Below are positions 44,871 to 53,539 of a DNA stretch of 64,000 bases, piece by piece. Location: assembly GCA_903789595.1 (NCBI GenBank), contig CAIFEZ010000004.1, positions 7,132-71,131 on the forward strand, written 5' to 3'. The DNA comes from an uncultured eubacterium 1-6 (lineage in GTDB: Bacteria; Bacillota; Clostridia; Lachnospirales; Lachnospiraceae). The notes beneath the pieces were generated by a model. The model was given only the letters and a program-made list of their open reading frames with translations, was not told the DNA's origin and searched no databases. Position 1 is the first letter of the stretch. The number at the start of each line of letters is the position of its first letter. Position numbers and translations under genes: made by a program.

Positions 44871-47375
44871 ATGACAGACAGTGGAAACGTCGTCAGACAG
44901 ATCAAAATATACGGAATCGTGCAGGGCGTCGGTTTCCGGCCGACAGTGGCCAGACACGCGGCCTGCTGCGGAATCCGGGGCACCGTCTGCAACCGGGGCT
45001 CCTTTGTCGAAATCGTCGCCGAGGGAAGCCGGCCGGCTGTCGAGGCGTTTGTCCGGCGGATCCGGGAACAGCCGCCGAGACGGGCGGTAATTCTGAAGAT
45101 GGATGTCCGTCCGATGAAAACGGCAGAGCATTATGCCGGTTTTGAAATCATCGAGAGCAGGAAGACAAAGGGAGAAATCTTTGTGTCTCCCGATATCGCC
45201 ATCTGCGACGAGTGCCGGGCGGAGCTTCTGAATCCGTCTGACCGGAGATATCTGCATCCCTTTATCAACTGCACCTCCTGCGGCCCCAGACTCACGATTC
45301 TGGAGTCTCTCCCCTATGACCGCGAACGTACCTCCATGAAGGTCTTTCCCATGTGTCCGGAATGCTGTCACGAATACATCACCCCGTCCACACGCAGATA
45401 CGACGCCCAGCCTGTCTGCTGCAGCCGCTGCGGTCCCGAGGTATATCTCCTTCCAAAGGACGGAAGCAGACCCCGCATCACCGGAAGAAAGGCAATTCTC
45501 GAGACCCGCCGCGTCCTGGCCGGGGGTGGGATCGCCGCGGTCAAAGGCATCGGCGGCTTCCATCTCTGCTGCGACGCGTCCGACACGGACGCGGTCCGGC
45601 GCCTGCGGAGACTGAAACACAGACCGGCAAAGCCCTTTGCGGTGATGATGCGGGATGAGGCCGCCGTACAGGCCGAATGCGTCCTGACACAGGAACAGCG
45701 GGCCATTCTGACCGGCCATCAGAAGCCGATTCTTCTCCTGGAAAAAAAGAGCGCCGGAAGGCTTTCGCCCGCTGTCGCGCCGAATAATCCCAAAGTCGGC
45801 GTCATGCTTCCCTACGCCCCGGTTCAGATCCTACTCTTTCAGTATGACGACGCCCTGTCCATGACGCCCATGCTGGTCATGACCAGCGGCAATGTCAGCG
45901 GTGCGCCGATCTGCCGCGATGACCGGGAGGCGCTGGAGGAGCTTTCGTCCTTCGCGGACGTAATCCTTTCAAACAACAGGAACATCAACATACGCTGTGA
46001 CGACTCCGTCATGGATTTTTACCGTGACAGGCCCTACATGATCCGAAGATCCCGGGGATATGCGCCGCTTCCGTATCTGATCTCAGAGGGCCCGGTCCCG
46101 GGACGGACGGTGCTGGCCGTCGGAGGGGAGCTGAAGAACACCTTCTGCATCGGAAAGGGCGGCCTCTTCTATCCGTCCTCCTATATCGGGGACCTCGCAG
46201 ATGTCCGCAGCACACAGGCGCTCAGGGAGACGATCAGACGCTTTGAAACGCTTCTGGAGGCAAAGCCCGATCTGGTCGTCTGCGACCTTCATCCCGGATA
46301 CCGGTCCACCGAAATCGCCGGAGAACTCGCGTCAGGCATCCCGCTGGTGCGCGTCCAGCACCATTACGCCCACATTCTCTCCTGCATGGCGGAAAATGAC
46401 CGGACGGCCCCCGTGCTCGGCATCTCCTTCGACGGCACCGGCTACGGAATCGACGGAACCATCTGGGGCGGAGAAATATTACTTGCGGACACACACAGCT
46501 TCCGGCGGCTCGGAAGCGCGGAGCCCTTCCTGCATATCGGAGGAGATACCGCTTCCCGCGAGGGCTGGCGGATCGCCGCATCGATGATCTGCGGCCTGTT
46601 CGGGGAAAAAAACGGCAAGAATTATAATTCTGTATACCGGGAGGAAAACGTGGCACACTCGCCGGAAGAAATCATGACGGCGCTTGACCTCTGTTCGCCG
46701 GCGGAAGCCGGAATCATCCGAAGGATGCACGAAAAAAGGCTGAATGCTGTCGAATCCACGAGCTGCGGAAGAATCTTCGACGCGGTCAGCGCGATTCTCG
46801 GCATCCGCAGATTCTCAACCTTCGAGGGTGAAGCCTCTACTGCACTGATGTACCGCGCCCTGCGGTACCGGAAAAGCATCGGCGGCGAAGAACAATCCGA
46901 TACAGCCGCCGCATCCGGACCGTTTCCGCGGAACTGCGGGAACAGCTGTGATGCAGAGGATCTGTATCATATACCGGAAGCGGAAACTGAAAAATTTGAA
47001 ATCCGGAAAGCGGAAGCCTCCGGTTCCGGGGTATTCCGGATTCCCACCGGCGCAATCGTCCGGCGGATCATCATCGGGAAACTCGCCGGAGAAGATCCCG
47101 ACCGGCTTGCCTGGCTCTTTCACAAATTGCTTGCGGAAGAGACCTGCCGCCTTCTCGTTCGTCTCCGCGAGACGGACAGCCGCCTGCCGGACACGGCCGC
47201 CCTGTCCGGCGGATGCTTCCAGAACACGCTTCTTCTCGAGCTGACGCAGAACCTCCTCGAAGAAAACGGATTTCATGTGCTCACCCATCACCTGGTTCCC
47301 CCGAACGACGGAGGAATCGCGCTCGGGCAGGCATATTACGGGGCGTGTCTGCCTCCCGCTCATACAGAAAAATGA
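44871..47375 (+). CDS. hypF: HypF, carbamoyltransferase for CN- ligand synthesis
   Basis: 834 aa, somewhat longer than the usual ~750. Order: acylphosphatase domain (GIVQGVGFRPTVARHA, 1-95), two zinc fingers (CDECRAELLNPSDRRYLHPF, CTSCGPR, MCPECCHEY, CCSRCGPE, about 110-190), YrdC-like domain (about 205-385), Kae1-like domain with VQHHYAHILSCMAEN metal site (about 485-500) and GGCFQNTLLLEL. An extra ~60-residue segment at about 665-725 accounts for the length. The RRFHAQP motif reads RRYDAQP. Start at 44871 after AGAGGAAGG. Transfers carbamoyl from carbamoyl phosphate to HypE. Confidence 0.93.
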   Translation: MTDSGNVVRQIKIYGIVQGVGFRPTVARHAACCGIRGTVCNRGSFVEIVAEGSRPAVEAFVRRIREQPPRRAVILKMDVRPMKTAEHYAGFEIIESRKTKGEIFVSPDIAICDECRAELLNPSDRRYLHPFINCTSCGPRLTILESLPYDRERTSMKVFPMCPECCHEYITPSTRRYDAQPVCCSRCGPEVYLLPKDGSRPRITGRKAILETRRVLAGGGIAAVKGIGGFHLCCDASDTDAVRRLRRLKHRPAKPFAVMMRDEAAVQAECVLTQEQRAILTGHQKPILLLEKKSAGRLSPAVAPNNPKVGVMLPYAPVQILLFQYDDALSMTPMLVMTSGNVSGAPICRDDREALEELSSFADVILSNNRNINIRCDDSVMDFYRDRPYMIRRSRGYAPLPYLISEGPVPGRTVLAVGGELKNTFCIGKGGLFYPSSYIGDLADVRSTQALRETIRRFETLLEAKPDLVVCDLHPGYRSTEIAGELASGIPLVRVQHHYAHILSCMAENDRTAPVLGISFDGTGYGIDGTIWGGEILLADTHSFRRLGSAEPFLHIGGDTASREGWRIAASMICGLFGEKNGKNYNSVYREENVAHSPEEIMTALDLCSPAEAGIIRRMHEKRLNAVESTSCGRIFDAVSAILGIRRFSTFEGEASTALMYRALRYRKSIGGEEQSDTAAASGPFPRNCGNSCDAEDLYHIPEAETEKFEIRKAEASGSGVFRIPTGAIVRRIIIGKLAGEDPDRLAWLFHKLLAEETCRLLVRLRETDSRLPDTAALSGGCFQNTLLLELTQNLLEENGFHVLTHHLVPPNDGGIALGQAYYGACLPPAHTEK

Positions 47376-47480
47376 GTATTGAAGCGCTTCCTGAAAAGCG
47401 GTTAAATAGAAGCAAAGAGAATATTTCTCCGCGTATCCGCCTCTGGAGCATGCGGATACAGATCTGTGAGATGATGAATC

Positions 47481-47522
47481 AATGGCGTTTTATCCGGTCT
47501 CGGGTAAGGCGTCATTTTATTT
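47481..47522 (+). terminator. Intrinsic terminator after hypF
   Basis: AATGGCGTTTTATCCGG / GGGTAAGGCGTCATT stem with several G-U pairs, then a T-rich tract; repeat A copy 6 starts there. Confidence 0.6.
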
Positions 47523-47618
47523 ACGCGAACAGTGAGCCGCAGCCGAATGCGAAATATTCGTGTGCGGCGAGCGTCGCGATAGCGAGATAAAACTCGCGCA
47601 GCGCGTTTTATCTCGCTT
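47523..47618 (+). repeat. Dispersed repeat family A, copy 6 (standard form)
   Basis: ACGCGAACAGTGAGCCGCAGCC through to AGATAAAACTCGCGCAGCGCG and TTTTATCTCGC; almost identical to copy 5. Ends 14 bases before the next start codon. Confidence 0.85.
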
Positions 47619-47631
47619 TTTTCTGAGGTGA

Positions 47632-48105
47632 ATGATGCATAATCGACAGCATAAAACGAGTGAAGATACCTGTGAACGATTAAGGAAACTGTCCGAGAGC
47701 GGAAGCTGCCGGAAGGGCCGGCTTTATATTTTCGGGGACGGAGACGGCGCGGAAGGCATTCCGATCGATCTCCGCTATCTCAACGGAAAGCTGTACAGCC
47801 TCAATGTGCCGAACATCCGCCACCTCCGCTATCAGATCGCCACGGAACCGAGAATCTATCTGACCGTGGACGAAGAGATCCCGAAGCGCTGTTCAAAATC
47901 CGCTCCCGCATCGGAAGAGGAAAGCGGATCCGTCCGGCGGATTACCATCATCGGCCAGGCGCGATTTCTTACCGGTCTCAGGGAAAAGCTGAGTACACTT
48001 GAGAAGCTGGGAATCTGTCCTGAAAAGCGGGGAGATACAATCGTTGTTCCCGAGGTTCTTCTCCTGGAAATCACGCCGGAAAGCATCCTGCAGTGCGTGG
48101 GATGA
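47632..48105 (+). CDS. Uncharacterised protein, possibly flavin-binding split-barrel (PNPOx-like)
   Basis: 157 aa. The order of beta segments (PIDLRYLNGKLYSLN, RYQIATEPRIYLTVDEEI, SVRRITIIGQARFL, TIVVPEVLLLEITPESIL) resembles pyridoxamine 5'-phosphate oxidase-like FMN proteins. No catalytic residue can be fixed. Follows repeat A copy 6 with GAGGTG upstream. ATG ATG start, either could be used. Confidence 0.45.
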   Translation: MMHNRQHKTSEDTCERLRKLSESGSCRKGRLYIFGDGDGAEGIPIDLRYLNGKLYSLNVPNIRHLRYQIATEPRIYLTVDEEIPKRCSKSAPASEEESGSVRRITIIGQARFLTGLREKLSTLEKLGICPEKRGDTIVVPEVLLLEITPESILQCVG

Positions 48106-48125
48106 AAATTTCTGAGCACGCCGCA

Positions 48126-48180
48126 GGTAACTGTTCACGTTCAGCTGACCAGGCAGAGATTTCACAACACCCTTGCGAAA
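48126..48180 (-). repeat. Dispersed repeat family B, copy 8
   Basis: AACTGTTCACGTTCAGCTGACC, AGGCAGAGATTTCACA: same words as copy 6. Confidence 0.55.
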
Positions 48181-48238
48181 CACCGGCGATCCGTTATAAT
48201 AGTCGCAGAAGAGTTTCAGGGGAGAAGATCAATCATAC

Positions 48239-48865
48239 ATGCTTGGAAGGACGCATTTTTTTATTGGAATCACAGCCGCGCTCGCGATATTCGAGCCGTC
48301 CTCCCTGCCGATCCTTGTGGCAGGAACCGGTGCAGCCGCCATGGGCGGCATTCTTCCGGACATTGACGCCGGGACATCCGGAGCATCGAGAGAAACCGAG
48401 AAGATTATCGGGGTGTGTACCGCGGCCGTATCGATCATCATCCTGACAGATTATTTCTTCCATATCGGAATCTATCAGGCACTGATGTCCCGGAGCAGCA
48501 CATCACGGGTCATCGCCGGAATCGCGGCCTTCCTTCTGCTGTGCGTCATCGGCAGGAGAACCCGTCACCGAACCTTTATGCATTCCTTTGCGGCGATGAT
48601 CCTGTTCTGTCTTTGTGTCAACGTCATCTTTCCGCAGATCACCGTTTATTTTGCCGCGGGATACCTCTCCCATCTGCTCACGGATCTCCTGAACCGGCAG
48701 TGGGAGCTGCTTCTGTGGCCGTCAAAGCGCGGATTTTCTCTGAAGATGTTTCGCTCGGACGGCGTCGTCAACTGGCTGATGTTCGCCGTCTTCCTGTGCA
48801 CCTCTGTGTATCTGATTCTCCGTTTTTCCCCTTTGTGGCCGCTGGCCGCTGCAATCGTACCATAA
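48239..48865 (+). CDS. YdjM-type membrane-bound metal-dependent hydrolase
   Basis: 208 aa. GRTHFFIG at the N-terminus and GGILPDIDAGTS, TRHRTFMHSF and GYLSHLLTDLLNRQWELLLWP supply the His/Asp residues of the YdjM/DUF457 family; about five membrane helices. Role unknown. Confidence 0.85.
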   Translation: MLGRTHFFIGITAALAIFEPSSLPILVAGTGAAAMGGILPDIDAGTSGASRETEKIIGVCTAAVSIIILTDYFFHIGIYQALMSRSSTSRVIAGIAAFLLLCVIGRRTRHRTFMHSFAAMILFCLCVNVIFPQITVYFAAGYLSHLLTDLLNRQWELLLWPSKRGFSLKMFRSDGVVNWLMFAVFLCTSVYLILRFSPLWPLAAAIVP

Positions 48866-48887
48866 AATGATATGAGGAGATCCTTTT

Positions 48888-50786
48888 ATGCTTTTTGAGA
48901 TAAAAGACGGGACCGTGAGCCGTGGCGGCATCCCGGTACTCAGCCGTTTTTCCTTTGAAATCCGGGGAACGGAAAAGGCCGCAGTCGTCGGCCGCAACGG
49001 CGCCGGAAAAACGACACTGCTCGACGTGATTTCCGGAAAGCTCGATCTGGACGCCGATGAAAAGCACCCGGGCGCCGGTATTGCCCGTTCCCGTGCTTTT
49101 ACGACGGGGATGATGAATCAGACGTTCGCGGAGGATCCGGATAAAACGCTGGAGCAGGCCATTCTGGAGGCGGTGATGTCCGGCAAACCGGCCGGGTACC
49201 GGTATTCGAAGGACCGTTATGACTGCGAGCAGCTCTATGACCGGATGCTCACCGGCTTCGGACTTTCCAAGTCGGACAAGGCCAGAAAGCTCCGTGAATT
49301 TTCCGGAGGCGAGCAGCGCAAAATCATGCTGATCCGGCTTCTTCTGGCAGAACCGGACGTTCTGATCCTCGATGAGCCCACAAACCATCTGGACCTGGAG
49401 TCGGTGGAATGGCTGGAAAACTACATCCGAAGATATCCGAAAGCTGTGATTATGGTCTCGCATGACCGCTATTTCATCAACCGGACCGCTGATGTGATCT
49501 GGGAGGTCTCCGGCGGACAGGTCACCAGGTATCCCGGAGGGTACACCGCCTATACGGAGGAGAAGGCAAAGCGGTACCGGAGCCGGATGAAGGCATATGA
49601 GGCACAGCAGGCGGAGATTCAAAGAGAAAAGGATCTGATCCTGAAATTCAGGAACAAGCCAAGGAAGGCCGCCTTTGCCAGGTCCAGAAAGAAGATCCTC
49701 GGCCGGATGCATCCAGTGCAGAAGCCGGAAACGGACGATGCTGTGATTCACACCGGCGATCTGCTCCCGGCACACCCCGGCAGCAAATGGGTTTTTACGT
49801 GTACACATATGAAGATCGGTTATGAAAGGGAGCATCCGCTCAGGGAGATTTCCTTCCGGATTCGAAGAGGACAGAAAATCGGCGTGATCGGACCGAACGG
49901 ATCCGGAAAATCGACGTTCCTCAAGACAGTGGCCGATCTGATTCCTCCTCTCGATGGGGAACGGAAGATGGGTGTTCACGTCGAAGCGGCCTATTTTGAT
50001 CAGCTCTCCGCAGAGATCACCGGCGAAGAAGCGGGAAAGAATGTTCAGGAATGGTTCCGCGGCCGTTATCCTCAGCTGAGTGAGAAAGAGATCCGTGATT
50101 TTCTTGCCGGATATCTGTTTCGCGGCAGAGATCTCGGAAAAACGGTCGGGAGCCTTTCCGGCGGGGAAACATCACGTCTGGTGCTTGCTGCCCTGCTTTA
50201 TTCCGGCCCGAATTTTCTGATTCTGGATGAGCCGACAAACAACATGGACATCCCCGCGAAGGAGACGCTGGAGTCTCTCTTCCGATGCTACAGGGGAACG
50301 ATCCTTTTTGTCTCGCATGACCGGTACTTTCTGAGCCGCGTGGCGGACGCCCTTCTGCTGTTTGAACCCGGCGGAACCGGAATTCATTACTACCCGTTCG
50401 GGTATGACCACTACATGGAGCAGAAGGAACTCGCGAGAAGCGGAACGGACATCGCCGCTCTGCGGACGGCTGAGGATCAGCGGCTGATCGAGGAATTAAA
50501 GGCGGTTCCAAAGGCAGAACGCTTCCGTCTGCGGGAATACTCCACAGAAGAAGCGACCCTGGACTGGCGTTTCAGCCTGATCCGCCCGGAACTGGAAGCG
50601 GCCTGCGAGAACTTCCGGAACATCTGCCGGAAGACAGAAGAAAAGCGCCTCCGGATACCGGAGACGCTGAACGAGTATATGCACGCGGCTCCCGGCACCT
50701 CACAGGAGCTCGAAGCGGCGAGAGATGCCTGGACCGAAAAATGTCTGGACTGGTACGACGTCTGGCTCGACACCAGAGAAGAGTAA
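48888..50786 (+). CDS. ABC-F ATP-binding protein
   Basis: 632 aa, two ABC domains without membrane segments: Walker A GRNGAGKTT and GPNGSGKST, signatures FSGGEQRKIML and LSGGETSRLVL, Walker B VLILDEPTNHLDL and FLILDEPTNNMDI. The charged linker (about 225-290) contacts the ribosome in this family. Resembles the antibiotic-target protection (Lsa/Vga-like) branch, but without a close comparison resistance should not be assumed. Confidence 0.9.
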   Translation: MLFEIKDGTVSRGGIPVLSRFSFEIRGTEKAAVVGRNGAGKTTLLDVISGKLDLDADEKHPGAGIARSRAFTTGMMNQTFAEDPDKTLEQAILEAVMSGKPAGYRYSKDRYDCEQLYDRMLTGFGLSKSDKARKLREFSGGEQRKIMLIRLLLAEPDVLILDEPTNHLDLESVEWLENYIRRYPKAVIMVSHDRYFINRTADVIWEVSGGQVTRYPGGYTAYTEEKAKRYRSRMKAYEAQQAEIQREKDLILKFRNKPRKAAFARSRKKILGRMHPVQKPETDDAVIHTGDLLPAHPGSKWVFTCTHMKIGYEREHPLREISFRIRRGQKIGVIGPNGSGKSTFLKTVADLIPPLDGERKMGVHVEAAYFDQLSAEITGEEAGKNVQEWFRGRYPQLSEKEIRDFLAGYLFRGRDLGKTVGSLSGGETSRLVLAALLYSGPNFLILDEPTNNMDIPAKETLESLFRCYRGTILFVSHDRYFLSRVADALLLFEPGGTGIHYYPFGYDHYMEQKELARSGTDIAALRTAEDQRLIEELKAVPKAERFRLREYSTEEATLDWRFSLIRPELEAACENFRNICRKTEEKRLRIPETLNEYMHAAPGTSQELEAARDAWTEKCLDWYDVWLDTREE

Positions 50787-50793
50787 AAACCTG

Positions 50794-51336
50794 TCAGATC
50801 AGCTTCTCGATTTCCGCGCTGACGTCCTTCATTTTTTCTGTCGGCTCGAACCGCGCCACAACATTTCCGTCGCGGTCCACCAGAAACTTTGTGAAATTCC
50901 ACTTGATTTCCGGATTGTTCTTATAATCGCTGTCGATCTTCTTCAGCATGGTACTCATCATCAGAGCGGTGGGACCCTTGCCGAATCCGTGGAATCCCTG
51001 CTGGCTCTTGAGATACTGATAGAGCGGGAGAGCATTCTCACCGTTCACATCCGATTTCTTCATCTGCGGGAACCGGGTGTTGTATTTCAGCGTACAGAAC
51101 TCGTGAATCTCCTCGTCAGTTCCCGGCGTCTGTCCGGCGAACTGATTGCAGGGAATATCGATAATTTCAAGTCCCTTTTCATGAAAAGTCTCATAGATCT
51201 CCTCGAGGTCCTTGTACTGCGGAGTGAATCCGCAGCCGGTCGCCGTGTTCACAATCAGCATAACCTCTCCCCTGAACTGCCCGAGTGAAATTTCCTCTCC
51301 CTGCGGAGTTGTTACCGAATAATCATAAATACTCAT
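50794..51336 (-). CDS. Glutathione peroxidase family protein (thiol peroxidase)
   Basis: 180 aa. Cys-type active site NTATGCGFTPQYKDLE, Gln in DIPCNQFAGQTPG and Trp in KWNFTKFLVDRDG complete the catalytic triad. Reduces peroxides, probably with thioredoxin. Start at 51336 after AAAGGACG; the longer frame upstream is not coding. Convergent with the ABC-F gene. Confidence 0.93.
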   Translation of the reverse strand: MSIYDYSVTTPQGEEISLGQFRGEVMLIVNTATGCGFTPQYKDLEEIYETFHEKGLEIIDIPCNQFAGQTPGTDEEIHEFCTLKYNTRFPQMKKSDVNGENALPLYQYLKSQQGFHGFGKGPTALMMSTMLKKIDSDYKNNPEIKWNFTKFLVDRDGNVVARFEPTEKMKDVSAEIEKLI

Positions 51337-51531
51337 TCTGTCGTCCTTTCTGCTGTTCTGTAAGCGTTGTGAGATTGAAATCGTGACAGCATCTGTAAAA
51401 TACGATCTGTAAAAGATGGCGATTTCAGATTGCCATGATCCGCCTGCAGCATAAAATAGTCTGGCCGGTTTATCTGATGGGATGCATTCGCATTGCACCG
51501 GTCGTATCGCGCAATGCTTTTGCGCAATTAC

Positions 51532-51559
51532 ATTGTATCAAATTTAATGAGAAATGCAA
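51532..51559 (-). promoter_or_regulatory. Promoter of the peroxidase gene
   Basis: Minus strand TTGCAT, 16 bases, TACAAT, about 195 bases before the start codon. A GCGCAATGC...TTGCGC hairpin (51509-51525) is at the predicted transcript start. The rest of the gap 51337-51660 holds nothing else I can read. Confidence 0.5.
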
Positions 51560-51660
51560 GTATTTTTTCACGCTCATTCGAACAGAGTTTTTTCAGGCTC
51601 TTTCAAACATTTATCGGGAGCATTTACGTTTCACTCACTGCTGAAGCGGCAACATCGAGA

Positions 51661-51748
51661 TAACACACGCTGCGCGAGTTTTATCCCGCTATCGCAACGC
51701 TCACCGCGCACGAATGCTTTGCATGCAGCTGCAGCTCACTGTTCGCGC
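51661..51748 (-). repeat. Dispersed repeat family A, copy 7 (minus orientation)
   Basis: On the minus strand: GCGCGAACAGTGAGCTGCAGC, AAAGCATTCGTGCGCGG, AGCGTTGCGATAGCGGG, ATAAAACTCGCGCAGCG. It follows the terminator of the minus-strand HPr-like gene, so its direction matches the transcript as in the other six. Confidence 0.8.
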
Positions 51749-51780
51749 AAAAAAGCTGCAGGCTTTCTCACCTGCAGCTT
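51749..51780 (-). terminator. Intrinsic terminator of the HPr-like gene
   Basis: AAGCTGCAGG-8 nt-CCTGCAGCTT stem followed on the minus strand by six T. Confidence 0.85.
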
Positions 51781-51802
51781 TACATCTCATGGTCTTGTCG
51801 GC

Positions 51803-52066
51803 TTACATGACTCTGGCCATCTGATCGTCCCGCACCAGATAATCTCGGACGGCCTTCTCGAGCATTTCCCGGTCTTCCCTGCGATCGGTGTGTGCTTCCA
51901 GAAAAGCGTTCCGCCCCACTCCGAAGTAGATCACGCCCAGAATTGACTTTGCGTCAATCACGGTTCTGCCGCTGCGCAGATCCACATCAAAGGGCATTTT
52001 CTGAATCCTGGTCGAAAAAACAGACGCTTCCTCAATGGAAGGAATATTTACAATGAAACGAGTCAT
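51803..52066 (-). CDS. HPr-like protein lacking the phosphoacceptor histidine
   Basis: 87 aa. The second half (FDVDLRSGRTVIDAKSILGVIYFGVG) matches HPr including the Ser46 position in AKSILGV, but the His15 region reads NIPSIEEASVFS without His. This is the Crh-like arrangement: cannot take part in PTS transfer, could be a regulator phosphorylated on serine. Start at 52066 after AAGGAGAG. Confidence 0.75.
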   Translation of the reverse strand: MTRFIVNIPSIEEASVFSTRIQKMPFDVDLRSGRTVIDAKSILGVIYFGVGRNAFLEAHTDRREDREMLEKAVRDYLVRDDQMARVM

Positions 52067-52334
52067 ACTCTCACTCTCCTTCATGCTTGCAAAGCGGGTC
52101 CGGTTTCAGCTCCGGCCGCAGAGCCGGGATGAAATCGATCCCACATACGATATGGAACCATCTCCAACCTTAGGGGACATCATAGCATGGAAGGAATGAA
52201 TCGCAAATCAAATTCGCAGAAAAAGCAGTCATTATTTGCGGATCCGGTACGAAACACGACGAAAAATCTCCGAACAGCGCCTGAGTCATAAGTATTTCCG
52301 GAATATGATGTACTTGATTTTGCCCCATTATCAG

Positions 52335-52363
52335 TTGTTCGTCCGTGGAAAATGTGCTATGTT
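52335..52363 (+). promoter_or_regulatory. Promoter of asnA
   Basis: TTGTTC, 17 bases, TATGTT, 54 bases before the start codon. The rest of 52067-52334 shows no gene or clear structure. Confidence 0.55.
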
Positions 52364-52416
52364 AGCTAAGTCAGAAATACCAGACTTACAGCGAATAACC
52401 ATAGGAGGGATGAACA

Positions 52417-53427
52417 ATGAGCAGCATTTATATTCCGGAAGGCTATCATTCGGAACTCGATCTGAAGGAAACGCAGATCGCCATAAAGAAAGTCAAGGAT
52501 TTTTTCCAGAACCAGCTGGCCGCTGAGCTCAATCTGCAGCGTGTGTCAGCGCCGCTTTTCGTAGATCCGGAGTCCGGCCTGAATGATAACCTGAATGGGG
52601 TGGAAAGACCCGTGAGCTTCGGGATCAAGGAGCAGAATGAGAGAACAGCGGAAATCGTTCAGTCCCTCGCAAAGTGGAAGAGATACGCTCTCGGGCGCTA
52701 CGGCTTTCAGCCGGGACAGGGGCTCTACACCGACATGAATGCTATCCGCCGGGATGAGGACACCGACAACATCCATTCCATCTATGTGGACCAGTGGGAC
52801 TGGGAACGCGTCATCACGAAAGAGGAGCGAAACCGCGAGACACTTCATCGGATTGTGAAGAACGTCTATGAGGCACTCCACGTGACAGAGAAATATGTGG
52901 AGAATAAATTCGAATATGTACACTGCATCCTGCCGGAGCAGATCACCTTTGTAACCTCTCAGGAACTGGAAGACATGTATCCGGATGACTCGCCGAAGGA
53001 CCGCGAGTATAAGTTCGCAAAAATCCACGGCGCCATCTTCATCGAGCAGATCGGCGGCAGACTGAAATCCGGTGAAAAGCACGACGGACGCGCGCCGGAT
53101 TACGACGACTGGTCTCTGAACGGCGATATCATCGTATATTATCCGGTGACCGACATCGCGCTGGAGCTTTCTTCGATGGGAATCCGGGTGGATGAAAATT
53201 CCCTGAGACTGCAGCTAAAGGAAGCCGGCTGCGAGGAGAGAGCAAAGCTCCCCTTCCAGAAGGCAATCCTTGAGAAGAAGCTTCCGTACACCATCGGCGG
53301 CGGAATCGGACAGTCCCGCATCTGTATGTTTTTCCTCAGAAAGGCGCATATCGGAGAGGTTCAGGTCTCCCTGTGGCCGGAAAAAGATCTGAAATACGCC
53401 GCGGACCATGGCGTCACACTCCTCTGA
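52417..53427 (+). CDS. asnA: Aspartate-ammonia ligase (asparagine synthetase A)
   Basis: 336 aa, normal length. Class II aminoacyl-tRNA-synthetase-like fold: VSAPLFVDPESGLNDNLNGVERPVSF, ALGRYGFQPGQGLYTDMNAIRRDE, VDQWDWERVI, and YTIGGGIGQSRICMFFL. Makes asparagine from aspartate, ammonia and ATP. Confidence 0.96.
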   Translation: MSSIYIPEGYHSELDLKETQIAIKKVKDFFQNQLAAELNLQRVSAPLFVDPESGLNDNLNGVERPVSFGIKEQNERTAEIVQSLAKWKRYALGRYGFQPGQGLYTDMNAIRRDEDTDNIHSIYVDQWDWERVITKEERNRETLHRIVKNVYEALHVTEKYVENKFEYVHCILPEQITFVTSQELEDMYPDDSPKDREYKFAKIHGAIFIEQIGGRLKSGEKHDGRAPDYDDWSLNGDIIVYYPVTDIALELSSMGIRVDENSLRLQLKEAGCEERAKLPFQKAILEKKLPYTIGGGIGQSRICMFFLRKAHIGEVQVSLWPEKDLKYAADHGVTLL

Positions 53428-53539
53428 GCATCGTTCAGGCATGCCGTGAACCGTAACAGGGGGAATGCCCGCATCTCTTCTTTTTCATTGCCGTTTGCCG
53501 CTGTCCGAGGTAAAATGAGACAAAAGGAGGTGCCCTTTT

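Noticed and set aside
48888-50786. Antibiotic resistance gene call for the ABC-F protein
   Set aside because: The family includes many housekeeping members; sequence alone without comparison does not allow a resistance claim.
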